This document shows, piece by piece, positions 16,685 through 25,558 of a DNA stretch of 34,847 nucleotides (position 1 is the first letter of the stretch; every line of letters starts with the position of its first letter). Below the pieces are notes generated by a model. That model had not been told where the DNA came from. It ran no database searches and saw only the letters and a list, made by a program, of their open reading frames with translations. The position numbers were made by a program, and so were the translations under genes. This DNA comes from Candidatus Cloacimonadota bacterium (GTDB lineage: Bacteria; Cloacimonadota; Cloacimonadia; Cloacimonadales; WRIO01). The stretch is from the NCBI GenBank assembly GCA_020532185.1, contig JAJBBH010000036.1:1-34847 (forward strand), written 5' to 3'.

Positions 16685-17515
16685 ATGGCGAATAATATTG
16701 ATAAAAAAACAGTAGAAGGTTTTGGTGAGGAGTGGTCAAGATTTTCTCAAGATAAATTGGAAGTGCACGAACATGATGAATTATTTTCGAAGTATTTTAT
16801 AAATTTTCCATTTGAGAAATTTGGTACCAATGTAGTAGCTGCTGATATTGGATGTGGTAGTGGAAGATGGGCAAAGCAAGTTGCTCCTAAGGTTGGAATA
16901 CTTTACTGTGTGGATGCAAGTAGCGAAGCTTTGGATGTTGCGAGAGGAAATCTTAAAGGGTTTGAAAATGTGGTGTATCTAAACCAGAGTGTGAATGATA
17001 TGACAATACCAGAAGAAAGTTTAGATTTTGCATATTCTTTAGGGGTTTTACATCATATTCCTAGCACTTTAAATGGTATTAAAGCAAGCGTATCAAAACT
17101 TAAAAAAGGGGGATATTTTTTGGTTTATTTATATTATTATTTTGATAATAAACCTATATATTTTCGTTATATTTGGAAAGTATCTGACATCTTTAGAAAG
17201 TTTGTGTCGAAGTTACCAGCAAAGTTAAAATTTTTTATCTGTGATATGATTGCATTGCTAGTGTATTTACCATTAGGAAAACTTTCTTGGATTTTGGAAA
17301 AAATCGGAGTAAATGTTTCAAATATACCTTTAAGTTTTTATAAAGATACAAGTTTTTATACGATGCGAACAGATTCCTTAGATAGATTTGGTACACAATT
17401 GGAACAACGATTTACCAAAGAACAAATTGCTGCGATGATGCGAAGTGCTGGTTTGTGTGATATTATTTTTAATGAAGATGCCCCTTATTGGGTAGCGATT
17501 GGGAAAAAGCAGTAA
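16685..17515 (+). CDS. Class I SAM-dependent methyltransferase
   Basis: The 276-residue protein has motif I AADIGCGSGRWAKQVAP, motif II YCVDASSEALDVARGN, motif IV LDFAYSLGVLHHIPS and a post-motif LKKGGYFLVYLYYY. It is a class I methyltransferase of the Methyltransf_11/25 kind. A hydrophobic stretch around PAKLKFFICDMIALLVYLPLGKL may contact a lipid-linked substrate or the membrane. It lies between a glycosyltransferase and galE, so sugar O-methylation is the likely role, by context. Confidence 0.85.
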   Translation: MANNIDKKTVEGFGEEWSRFSQDKLEVHEHDELFSKYFINFPFEKFGTNVVAADIGCGSGRWAKQVAPKVGILYCVDASSEALDVARGNLKGFENVVYLNQSVNDMTIPEESLDFAYSLGVLHHIPSTLNGIKASVSKLKKGGYFLVYLYYYFDNKPIYFRYIWKVSDIFRKFVSKLPAKLKFFICDMIALLVYLPLGKLSWILEKIGVNVSNIPLSFYKDTSFYTMRTDSLDRFGTQLEQRFTKEQIAAMMRSAGLCDIIFNEDAPYWVAIGKKQ

Positions 17516-17533
17516 TATTATGGAAAAAAACAG

Positions 17534-18505
17534 ATGAATATTTTGATTACGGGTGGGGCAGGATATATAGGTAGTCATGTTGTAAAGTTATTAGGTCAAA
17601 CTACACAACATAACATTATAGTTTTAGATAATTTATCTACAGGTTTTCAACATGCTATCTTATATGGAAAATTAGTAATTTGTGACTTATCAATTATTAA
17701 AGAGGTTGAAAAAATTTTTCAACATAATAATTTTGATATTATAATTCATTTTGCAGCGAGTATTGATGTTTCAGAGTCATTGTCGAATCCTTTGAAATAT
17801 TATGAAAATAATACACTCAATAGTATAAATTTGATAAAGATGGCATTAAAATATAAAGTAAAAAAATTTATTTTTTCTTCTACGGCAGCAGTTTATGGTA
17901 ATAGCAAGAAAATGTTTGTTAATGAAAACGATGACACACAGCCTCTTAATCCATATGGCTGGAGTAAGCTTATGACTGAAAGAATTTTAATGGATATGGT
18001 AGGGGATACTCAAGATTTTGAATATATTATTTTAAGGTATTTTAATGTCGCAGGTGCATCAGCTGATGGAAAATTAGGCTCTTATAATAAAAATGCAACA
18101 CATTTAATCAATATGGCAACAAAAGTAGTTGTTGGAGAATTAGAAGAGATGTTTGTTTTTGGAAATACATATAATACAAAAGATGGTACTTGTATAAGAG
18201 ACTATATTCACATTGATGATTTGGCAAGTGCTCATTTGAAAGCTGTTGAATATTCTGGTTCAGGAATTTTTAATTGTGGATATGGGCAAGGTTATAGTGT
18301 AAAAGAGGTAATTGAAACAATGAAAAAAGTAAGTGGTAAAGATTTTAAAATTAATATTGTTGGAAAAAGAATTGGAGATATTGAGGCAATAGTTGCAGAT
18401 AATAAAAAGATTTTGACTAAGATGCAATGGCATCCACAGTATAATGATTTAGATTTTATTTGTAAATCTTCTTTGGATTGGTATAAAAAACAATGTGCAA
18501 TGTAG
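17534..18505 (+). CDS. galE: UDP-glucose/UDP-GlcNAc 4-epimerase
   Basis: This 323-residue short-chain epimerase interconverts UDP-Glc/UDP-Gal and possibly the N-acetyl forms. The NAD-binding motif GGAGYIGSH is near the N-terminus, with catalytic S116/T117 in SSTAAVYG and the Y141-X3-K145 pair in PYGWSK. The C-terminal RIGDIEAIVADNKK segment is typical of GalE. It would supply a galacto-configured donor to the glycosyltransferases around it. Its 3' end overlaps the next gene by 13 bases. Specificity for acetylated sugars cannot be decided. Confidence 0.9.
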   Translation: MNILITGGAGYIGSHVVKLLGQTTQHNIIVLDNLSTGFQHAILYGKLVICDLSIIKEVEKIFQHNNFDIIIHFAASIDVSESLSNPLKYYENNTLNSINLIKMALKYKVKKFIFSSTAAVYGNSKKMFVNENDDTQPLNPYGWSKLMTERILMDMVGDTQDFEYIILRYFNVAGASADGKLGSYNKNATHLINMATKVVVGELEEMFVFGNTYNTKDGTCIRDYIHIDDLASAHLKAVEYSGSGIFNCGYGQGYSVKEVIETMKKVSGKDFKINIVGKRIGDIEAIVADNKKILTKMQWHPQYNDLDFICKSSLDWYKKQCAM

Positions 18506-19431
18506 TTGTTATTATCCCTTCTTATAAAGTTTCGGAATATATTAAAGGGGTAATTCAAGATATACCTGCGTTTGTTAAATATATCATAGTGATAGATGAC
18601 AAATGTCCACATAATAGTGGTAAAATAGCTGAGTCTATAAATGATGAGAGAGTAATAGTTTGTTATCATAAAGAGAATCAAGGTGTTGGTGGAGCTGTTA
18701 TCACTGGATATAAAAAAGCTTTGACGCTTGGGGCTGATATTGTGGTCAAAATTGATGGTGATGGACAAATGGATTTAAGTTATATGCAAAAACTAATTCA
18801 ACCAATATTAGATGGAAAAGCAGACTATACAAAAGGGAATAGATTTACTGATTTTAAAGCATTAAGACAGATGCCAAAGTTAAGACTTTTTGGAAATAGT
18901 GGTTTGTCTTTTTTAGTGAAAGCTGCTTCTGGGTATTGGAATATAATGGATCCAACTAATGGATATACCGCTATCAAAAAGCATGCTTTAGAAGAGCTAG
19001 ACTTAGAAAATATATCAAAAAGATACTTTTTTGAATCTGATATGTTGATAAATTTAAATCTTGAAAATGCAGTTGTAGTAGATGTAGATATTCCTGCTAA
19101 ATATGGAAATGAACAAAGTTCATTAAGCATAACAAAGACATTAGTGAGTTTTCCACCTAAGCTTTTTAAAGGGTTATCTAAAAGAGTCTTTCTGAAATAC
19201 TTTGTATATGATTTTAATATGGCTTCACTCTATTTGATAATAGGTTTACCAATGGTATTCTTTGGAACAATTTGGGGGTCTCTTAAATGGATTGAAGCAA
19301 TCGTAAATAATATAGAAACGACAACAGGAACTGTAATGTTAGCTGTTTTACCTATTATTTTGGGAACACAATTTTTATTACAAGCAATACAAATTGATAT
19401 GAATAATATTCCTGCAAAAAGTGCAAAATAA
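18493..19431 (+). CDS. GT2 polyprenyl-phosphate glycosyltransferase (DPM1-like) with C-terminal membrane anchor
   Basis: The 312-residue protein has a GT2 fold: VVIIPSYKVSEYI, the acidic pair D35/D36, NQGVGGAVITGYKKAL and the metal-binding DGDGQMD at residues 88-94. After about residue 235 there are two hydrophobic segments. This is the pattern of enzymes that load a single sugar onto undecaprenyl or dolichyl phosphate. It overlaps galE. The small flippase (21034) and the GT-C enzyme (21395) downstream fit a three-part lipid-linked-sugar decoration pathway, though a direct glycosyl transfer role is also possible. Confidence 0.83.
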   Translation: MCNVVVIIPSYKVSEYIKGVIQDIPAFVKYIIVIDDKCPHNSGKIAESINDERVIVCYHKENQGVGGAVITGYKKALTLGADIVVKIDGDGQMDLSYMQKLIQPILDGKADYTKGNRFTDFKALRQMPKLRLFGNSGLSFLVKAASGYWNIMDPTNGYTAIKKHALEELDLENISKRYFFESDMLINLNLENAVVVDVDIPAKYGNEQSSLSITKTLVSFPPKLFKGLSKRVFLKYFVYDFNMASLYLIIGLPMVFFGTIWGSLKWIEAIVNNIETTTGTVMLAVLPIILGTQFLLQAIQIDMNNIPAKSAK

Positions 19432-19432
19432 A

Positions 19433-20353
19433 ATGTTTGTTTCTTTACAATATCTTCGAGGATTTGCTGCTATAATTGTTGTATATTATCATATATTTGG
19501 TACATGGGGAGGTAATCAAGGTGTTGCCATTTTTTTTGTAATTAGTGGGTTTATCATGGCTTATTTAATTAATGAAAAGCAAAGAGGGTGGGAGCATTTT
19601 TTATTATCAAGATATTTAAGAGTAGCTCCTTTGTATTATATTGCAACTTTATTGGTTTTGTTGTTAGGTATCGGATATGACCCTAGTGTATTAAGAATTA
19701 TTACAAGTTTTGGTTTTATATCATTGGGTACAGTACTTCCTGTTGGTTGGACTTTGACATATGAGTTTATATTTTATAGTATATGCACATTTGCAATTGC
19801 CATGAGTTTTTTTAAATTAAAAAAAGAGTATATGATTTATACTATTCTCATTCTAATTGATATTGCATTATATACTATATTATCCTATAAAAATTATGAC
19901 TATGGACATTATTTTTTAGTATTTTTATATGGAATGGTACTTTACAGGTTGTATTACAGTACTTTGTTTGAAAAAAGAAGTTACTTTATGGCTATCATGA
20001 CATTAGTAATTTCAATGATAATAATCTCTATAACTGAAATAAAAATTAATTTTTTTATAGAATATGGTGTTATGGCTTTTTTATTGGTAGGCGTTATGTT
20101 GTATTTTGAAAAACATAATATACTGAATAAAAAAGTAGACTTTTTATTGCTTCTTGGTAATGCTTCATATTCTATATATATAAGTCATTGGATTGTTATA
20201 CAAGTGTTTTCTTTACAAAAAATAAGTTTATTTTTTGTATCTATTGTAATTGGAGTTTTAGTTTATTTTATTATTGAACGGCCACTTCATAAATACACTA
20301 AACATTTATTAAATAAAGAATATAAAATTAAGGGTTTTGATAATGAAAAATAA
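19433..20353 (+). CDS. Membrane acyltransferase, acyltransferase-3 (OafA) family
   Basis: This 306-residue protein has roughly ten hydrophobic segments and the family opening SLQYLRGFAAIIVVYYHIFG, then [13 protein letters not shown] and the later ISHWIVIQV segment. It lacks the SGNH domain carried by the protein at 9709. It probably O-acylates a sugar. The ATG at 19433 follows the GT2 stop by one base. A GTG at 19421 is in frame and would add four residues; neither has a strong ribosome site, so the exact start is unsure. Confidence 0.87.
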   Translation: MFVSLQYLRGFAAIIVVYYHIFGTWGGNQGVAIFFVISGFIMAYLINEKQRGWEHFLLSRYLRVAPLYYIATLLVLLLGIGYDPSVLRIITSFGFISLGTVLPVGWTLTYEFIFYSICTFAIAMSFFKLKKEYMIYTILILIDIALYTILSYKNYDYGHYFLVFLYGMVLYRLYYSTLFEKRSYFMAIMTLVISMIIISITEIKINFFIEYGVMAFLLVGVMLYFEKHNILNKKVDFLLLLGNASYSIYISHWIVIQVFSLQKISLFFVSIVIGVLVYFIIERPLHKYTKHLLNKEYKIKGFDNEK

Positions 20354-21032
20354 AAAGATTAATATTCCACAGTCTCATGAAGAATACATGGATAAATGGA
20401 CAAAAATATATCAAAATACCAATTATGATTCAGGTTTGACTGGTTATTTTTTAAAGAAAAGTCATGAATGGTCTGAAAAAAAATTTGATAAAACAATGAA
20501 GTTTAAAAAGGTACTTGAAGTTGGTGTAGGTTCAGGAATACATATTGACTATGTACAACATCAATTTGATGTTTACTATATGACAGACTTACAAGAATCA
20601 TTTATAAATCAAGCTAAAATCAAAGCAAACGATAAAATCGTATTCCAAATTGAAGATGCTACAAAACTATCATTTGAAGATGATACTTTTGATAGAGTTA
20701 TAGCAACTCATATCTTAGAACATGTCCAAAATCCACATGAAGTTTTAATGGAATGGGCAAGAGTTTTAAAACCAGGCGGGATACTTACCATTGTACTTCC
20801 ATGTGACCCTGGAGTTGCTTGGAGACTAGGGCGATACTGTTGTGCTAGAAAAAGTTTTATCGAGCAAGGGATAGATTACGATTATTGGATGGCGAGAGAG
20901 CATATCAATCCTATTAATAACTTAGTTTCATTTATAAGAACTTATTTTAATAATATAGATGAAAGCTGGAAACCTTTTAGCGTTCCATCAATGGATTTAA
21001 ATCTGTTTTATATAGTTCATATAAGGGTATAA
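20343..21032 (+). CDS. Class I SAM-dependent methyltransferase
   Basis: This 229-residue protein has motif I KVLEVGVGSGIHIDYV, an acidic DLQESFI strand end, DATKLSFEDDTFDRVIATHILEHV (motif IV) and the ARVLKPGGILTIVLP post-motif, all typical of the Methyltransf_11 family. I start at ATG 20343 because AAGG lies 9 bases upstream; a TTG at 20337 is also in frame. It overlaps the acyltransferase gene and ends one base before the small flippase gene. The substrate is unknown; a lipid-linked sugar is plausible from context. Confidence 0.85.
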   Translation: MKNKKINIPQSHEEYMDKWTKIYQNTNYDSGLTGYFLKKSHEWSEKKFDKTMKFKKVLEVGVGSGIHIDYVQHQFDVYYMTDLQESFINQAKIKANDKIVFQIEDATKLSFEDDTFDRVIATHILEHVQNPHEVLMEWARVLKPGGILTIVLPCDPGVAWRLGRYCCARKSFIEQGIDYDYWMAREHINPINNLVSFIRTYFNNIDESWKPFSVPSMDLNLFYIVHIRV

Positions 21033-21033
21033 G

Positions 21034-21384
21034 ATGACACTATTTCAAATATTCTTAACAGTAAGTTGTGTTTTAATGATTTCTATAGGACAACTAATGT
21101 TTAAAAGAGTGAGTCTAAATTTAAATCAAAGTAATGATTTCCTATCTTATGGTGTATTTGGCACTTTTACTTTGGCAATAATTATTTATGGATTTGCGAC
21201 AATATTTTGGATTTATCTTTTAAAAACTATTCCTCTTAATCAAGCTTATAGCTTTATGGCATTGAGTTTTATTTTTGTAACACTTGGAAGTGTTTTCTTT
21301 TTTGGAGAAAAGATAACTATAAATTTTATTCTTGGCTTGAGTTTGATTATTATTGGGCTTTTAATCATTGCTAATTCCTATTGA
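21034..21384 (+). CDS. Small EamA/SMR-type membrane protein, putative lipid-linked-sugar flippase
   Basis: The 116-residue protein is made of four hydrophobic helices, with SIGQLMFKRVSL early and PLNQAYSFMALSFIFVTLGSVFFFGEKI in the second half. That is the pattern of half-size EamA/SMR proteins such as ArnE/ArnF. Those proteins flip undecaprenyl-phosphate-linked sugars. The position between a GT2 enzyme (18493) and a GT-C enzyme (21395) supports that role here. It probably works as a dimer. A drug-efflux role is less likely given the neighbours. Confidence 0.72.
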   Translation: MTLFQIFLTVSCVLMISIGQLMFKRVSLNLNQSNDFLSYGVFGTFTLAIIIYGFATIFWIYLLKTIPLNQAYSFMALSFIFVTLGSVFFFGEKITINFILGLSLIIIGLLIIANSY

Positions 21385-21394
21385 GGAAAAATAA

Positions 21395-22558
21395 ATGTTG
21401 AAAATTTTAGAAAAAATAAACATATATTATGTGGTACTTTTTTCATTAATAGTGAAATTAGTAGTATTCTTTCTTATTCCAAATTTGGAATTTCCTGATA
21501 GTAGAACATATATGAAAGCTGGTATTGAGTTGTTTGAAGAGAAACAAATACAAATTCATAATGTCATGCCATTACAACCTATCATTGCATACCTATTACA
21601 AGAACAAGAATTTCTCAAGATATTTAATATTATTATCTCTTCATTGACAATTTTTCTAATATATCAGTTAAGTTTAAAATTATTTAAGGGAAATACTTAT
21701 GCAATGTTAGCTGCAGTTATAGCTGCAATATATCCATATTTTATTTTTTATTCAATTACTGGATTGACAGAGTCTTTGTATATATTTTTATTGTTGAGTG
21801 TATTTCTACTTTTGTACAATCAAAAATTTTTTCTCGCTTCTCTTGTTCTTGTAATATCTATTTTGCATAGACCCATTTTAGATCCATTGGCACCAATTTT
21901 AATATTTGTTTTTGCATTTTATTTACATCAATTTTCTTTAAAAAATTCTATGTTAAAAGTTTTGCAATATGTTTTAGTCTATATAGTTTTGATGTTCCCA
22001 TGGTGGCTTCATCAATATAATAAATATGATAATTTTGTACGATTGAATTTAGGAGAAGGGTTAGTTTGGTATGCAGGAAATAATCCACTTAATAAAAGTG
22101 GTGGTGGAGTTTTAGGTGGCACTAAGGGTACAGATTTAGATATTACTCAATTTACTCATATTGAGAACTATTTTGAAAGAGATAAGGTTATGAAACAGTA
22201 TGCTTTGGATTTTATAGTAAATAACCCTACAAGATTTATAGAATTAGCTGGATTAAAATTTATAAGGTTTTGGAGGTTGTGGCCGTATGCTCCAGAGTAT
22301 GAAAAAGTACATTACATTATTATATCTTTGATGAGTTATGGAGTGATGCTTTTGTTGAGTATAATATTCTTGATAAAATATTTAAAAAATTATTTTAGAA
22401 TGATTTTGCCTATTTTACTTTTGGTAGGATATTTCACAATTGTACATATGATTTTGATTGCTTCTATTCGTTATCGATTACCTTTGGAACCATTTTTGAT
22501 TATATTTGCAAGTTATAGTTTAATCAATATTATGAAAAAGAGAGAAGATGCTTCTTGA
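21395..22558 (+). CDS. GT39/ArnT-like membrane glycosyltransferase (GT-C fold)
   Basis: This 387-residue protein has about ten membrane segments and a first periplasmic loop with PDSRTYMKAG (D35 the likely catalytic acid), as in PMT/ArnT-type GT-C enzymes. Further in it has AAVIAAIYPYFIFYSITGLTES, a segment common in this family. These enzymes use polyprenyl-phosphate sugars as donors on the periplasmic side. A good ribosome site (GAGGAAAA) precedes the ATG. It likely completes a decoration module with the GT2 and small flippase upstream. The acceptor is unknown. Confidence 0.82.
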   Translation: MLKILEKINIYYVVLFSLIVKLVVFFLIPNLEFPDSRTYMKAGIELFEEKQIQIHNVMPLQPIIAYLLQEQEFLKIFNIIISSLTIFLIYQLSLKLFKGNTYAMLAAVIAAIYPYFIFYSITGLTESLYIFLLLSVFLLLYNQKFFLASLVLVISILHRPILDPLAPILIFVFAFYLHQFSLKNSMLKVLQYVLVYIVLMFPWWLHQYNKYDNFVRLNLGEGLVWYAGNNPLNKSGGGVLGGTKGTDLDITQFTHIENYFERDKVMKQYALDFIVNNPTRFIELAGLKFIRFWRLWPYAPEYEKVHYIIISLMSYGVMLLLSIIFLIKYLKNYFRMILPILLLVGYFTIVHMILIASIRYRLPLEPFLIIFASYSLINIMKKREDAS

Positions 22559-23672
22559 CATTGTTAATGTGATATATTGTTTAACTTTATTATTGATAAT
22601 ACATAAATATTATAATATTAGCTTCCTATATATGTTTTTATTGATGTTACATCTGTTTGCTATTTTTATTTTTAATGGTTTTTTGTTTGAACCAAGCTAT
22701 ATGCCTGACCAATTTAGATATTTGGAGATTGCTAAGGATATTAGAATTTTCAATGTAGAGGAGATTATTCTTCATCCAAAAAATAATGTTTTTTTTTCTG
22801 GCTTATTTTTTGGACTTTTCCCTATACCATTTATTGAGTCAGTATATTCTTTAGGAATGATAAATTATTTGTTATTTGTTTATGTATTTGTTTTTATGCA
22901 TAAAAGAAATTACTTAAATTCTAAGTTTATAACTTATTTTTATTTATTTTTTCCAAGTTTATTACTTTATTCATCATTAGCATTAAGAGATATGTTAGTA
23001 TTTTGTATATTGTTTTTAGGAATATACTACTTAATCTTTACAAAAAGTTATGTTCAAGGTATATTTTTATTTGTAGTATTATATTTCATAAAATTTCAGA
23101 ATTTAATTTTTGTAATGATTGCTTTTGTAATGAGTATTATTAAAATAAAACGAATAAATTTTAGTAAATTGTTATTAATAATTCTTACTATTAGTTTATT
23201 GATTTTTTTATTTTCTAATTTTTTAGCTATAGAAAAATTGAATTTTTATAGATGGGCTTTTTATAATGAAAATCTTGGTAAAAGTTCAGAATTATTTGTT
23301 CCAATACTTTCTTATACAGATTTATTGATTCATTTTATTCCAAGTAGTTTAAATTTTTTATTTCGTCCTTTACCATGGGAAGAATTTGGTATTTTACAAT
23401 TAGTTCAATTTGTGGAAAATATTTTTTTAGGAATTATTATATTTGTCATTATTACTCAAAATTATAAATATAAGTTATGGATGTTATCCGAAGTTAAGTT
23501 TTTAAATTTCTTTTTATTCTTAAGTTTGATAGTCTATGGATTGGTAATTTACAATAGTGGGACAGCAGTTAGATACAAATTTCCTTTTATTGCAGTCTAT
23601 ATAATATATTCTTGGTATTTTATATATCAAGCAAAGCAATTATTGAAAAAGAGTGATATATGTGCGGAATAG
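22548..23672 (+). CDS. Multi-pass membrane protein, candidate O-unit polymerase (Wzy/EpsG-like)
   Basis: The 374-residue protein is extremely hydrophobic, with about ten membrane segments. Features seen in EpsG/Wzy-type polymerases are YMPDQFRYLEIAKDI near the N-terminus, SSLALRDMLVFCILFLGIYY in the middle and NSGTAVRYKFPFIAVYIIY near the C-terminus. A large loop (about residues 235-275) lies between late helices. Wzy proteins have little sequence conservation, so the call rests on topology and on being the only unassigned polytopic protein in a locus with Wzx. It overlaps both neighbours. A run of nine T's (22789-22797) lies in the coding sequence. Confidence 0.65.
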   Translation: MLLDIVNVIYCLTLLLIIHKYYNISFLYMFLLMLHLFAIFIFNGFLFEPSYMPDQFRYLEIAKDIRIFNVEEIILHPKNNVFFSGLFFGLFPIPFIESVYSLGMINYLLFVYVFVFMHKRNYLNSKFITYFYLFFPSLLLYSSLALRDMLVFCILFLGIYYLIFTKSYVQGIFLFVVLYFIKFQNLIFVMIAFVMSIIKIKRINFSKLLLIILTISLLIFLFSNFLAIEKLNFYRWAFYNENLGKSSELFVPILSYTDLLIHFIPSSLNFLFRPLPWEEFGILQLVQFVENIFLGIIIFVIITQNYKYKLWMLSEVKFLNFFLFLSLIVYGLVIYNSGTAVRYKFPFIAVYIIYSWYFIYQAKQLLKKSDICAE

Positions 23673-25558
23673 TTGGTTTTATAGATAAAAATCAAAATCA
23701 AGATATTTTAAGTGATATGCTTAAAATTCAATCATATCGAGGCCCAGATGATAGAGGAACATATTTTGACGAAAAAAGTGGAGTTCACTTTGGGCATAAT
23801 AGATTATCTATTCAAGACCTTAGTTCACATGGGCATCAGCCTTTTATAAGTGATTGTAGCAACTATGTGATAGTTTTTAATGGAGAAGTGTATAATTTTA
23901 AAACTATAAGAGCAGAACTTGAAAATTTAGGCTATAAGTTTCTCTCAAATAGTGATACAGAAGTGATACTTTATAGCTACAAAGAGTGGGGTATAAGATG
24001 TATCGATAAATTTGTAGGAATGTTTGCTTTTACTATTTTGGATAAACTTCAAAATAAACTTATTTTAGTGCGAGATAGGGCAGGGGTAAAACCTCTTTAT
24101 TATTACACAGATGAGAATCAATTTATGTTTTCTTCTGAAATTAAATCATTTCATAAACATCCAGAGTTTAAAAGAGAACAAAACTTAGAAGTGTTGCCTT
24201 ACTTTTTTCAGTTTGGGTATATACCAGCACCTTATACGATATTTAAAAACTGTTTTAAACTAGAAGCTGGGAATTATCTGGAGTTGAGCCTTGGAAATCT
24301 AGAGTTTAAGATTACAAAGTATTGGGATGTAAATGATTTTTATCTACAAGAAAAGTTTACAAAAAATGAAGATGAAATTTTAGAAGATATTGAAGCCATA
24401 CTAGATAATGCTATTGATTTAAGAATGGTATCTGATGTACCTGTTGGAGTCTTTTTAAGTGGTGGATATGATAGCTCGCTTGTGGCTTCAATATTAGCTA
24501 AAAAGCAAGGGAAAAAAATAAATACTTTTACTATAGGATTTGATGATGAAAAGTATAATGAAGCAAAACATGCTAAAACGATAGCGGAGTATCTTGGTAC
24601 AAATCACACAGAGTACTATATGAAAAACAGTGATATGTTGGATTTAGTAGAAAAGTTACCATTTTATTATGATGAACCATTTGGAGATAGTTCAGCACTT
24701 CCTACTATGATAGTATCAAAGTTAGCAAGACAAAGTGTAACAGTAGCATTAAGTGCAGATGGTGGAGATGAGGCTTTTTGTGGATATAGTAAATACTTTT
24801 TTTTAAATAAATTTCAAAATATTTTCTCAAATAGCTTCAAGAAGGAAGTTTTAAAAGCAGGATTAAGCCTTTTTAGTGAAAACAGTGTGGAATATATAAA
24901 CGAAAAATTGCCAAAAAATCTAAGACAAACAAATATCAAAGATAAATATACAAAATTTCAAAGAGCTATCAATAGTGATAGTTTAGAAGAGATGTTTGAA
25001 AGTGCAAGTAGTTATGTAGATAAAAATGAAATTATTAAATTTTTAAAAGTTAGCAAGAAGCAAGAAGTATTTAAAAAATGGGAGAACATAGGAAGTATTG
25101 AGTTTTTAAATCAAATGATGGCATGTGATTATAAGCTATTTATGAATGATGATGTACTTACAAAAGTTGATAGGGCAACAATGAGTGTAAGTCTTGAGGG
25201 TAGAGAACCTTTACTTGACCATAGGATAATTGAGTATATGGCAAGAGTACCACTAGATATAAAATATAAAAATAATCAAGGAAAATATTTGTTAAGGCAA
25301 GTTCTTTATAAATATCTTCCAAAAGAGATGGTTGATAAACCAAAATCAGGATTTCAAATACCACTTAATGAATGGTTAAGAGATGAATTAAAGCCATTGG
25401 TATTAAAATATTTAGATGATTCAAAACTAGATGAGAGTATTTTTAATATTGAAGAGATAGCCCAGATAAAAAAAGGATTTTTTGCTGGAGTTGATGTAGG
25501 TACAACAATTTGGTTTATTTTGATGTATCAGATGTGGAAGGAAAAATGGCTTGACTAA
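23660..25558 (+). CDS. asnB: Glutamine-dependent amidotransferase, asparagine synthase family (WbpS-like)
   Basis: This 632-residue protein has an N-terminal Ntn glutaminase domain starting MCGIVGF, with nucleophile C2, which fixes the start at 23660. It also has a synthetase domain with the ATP-pyrophosphatase loop SGGYDSSL. Length and layout are normal for AsnB. In O-antigen loci such proteins are thought to convert sugar uronic acids to uronamides, as proposed for WbpS. A uronic acid would come from the TviB/WbpO-type dehydrogenase here. Plain asparagine synthesis cannot be excluded. It overlaps the Wzy candidate by 13 bases and the next GT4 by 8. Confidence 0.88.
   Translation: MCGIVGFIDKNQNQDILSDMLKIQSYRGPDDRGTYFDEKSGVHFGHNRLSIQDLSSHGHQPFISDCSNYVIVFNGEVYNFKTIRAELENLGYKFLSNSDTEVILYSYKEWGIRCIDKFVGMFAFTILDKLQNKLILVRDRAGVKPLYYYTDENQFMFSSEIKSFHKHPEFKREQNLEVLPYFFQFGYIPAPYTIFKNCFKLEAGNYLELSLGNLEFKITKYWDVNDFYLQEKFTKNEDEILEDIEAILDNAIDLRMVSDVPVGVFLSGGYDSSLVASILAKKQGKKINTFTIGFDDEKYNEAKHAKTIAEYLGTNHTEYYMKNSDMLDLVEKLPFYYDEPFGDSSALPTMIVSKLARQSVTVALSADGGDEAFCGYSKYFFLNKFQNIFSNSFKKEVLKAGLSLFSENSVEYINEKLPKNLRQTNIKDKYTKFQRAINSDSLEEMFESASSYVDKNEIIKFLKVSKKQEVFKKWENIGSIEFLNQMMACDYKLFMNDDVLTKVDRATMSVSLEGREPLLDHRIIEYMARVPLDIKYKNNQGKYLLRQVLYKYLPKEMVDKPKSGFQIPLNEWLRDELKPLVLKYLDDSKLDESIFNIEEIAQIKKGFFAGVDVGTTIWFILMYQMWKEKWLD

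Noticed and set aside
22789-22797. Run of nine T in the Wzy candidate (and nine A at 10831-10839) as phase-variable tracts
   Set aside because: Runs of this length are expected by chance in such A+T-rich DNA, and both frames are intact. Nothing shows length variation.
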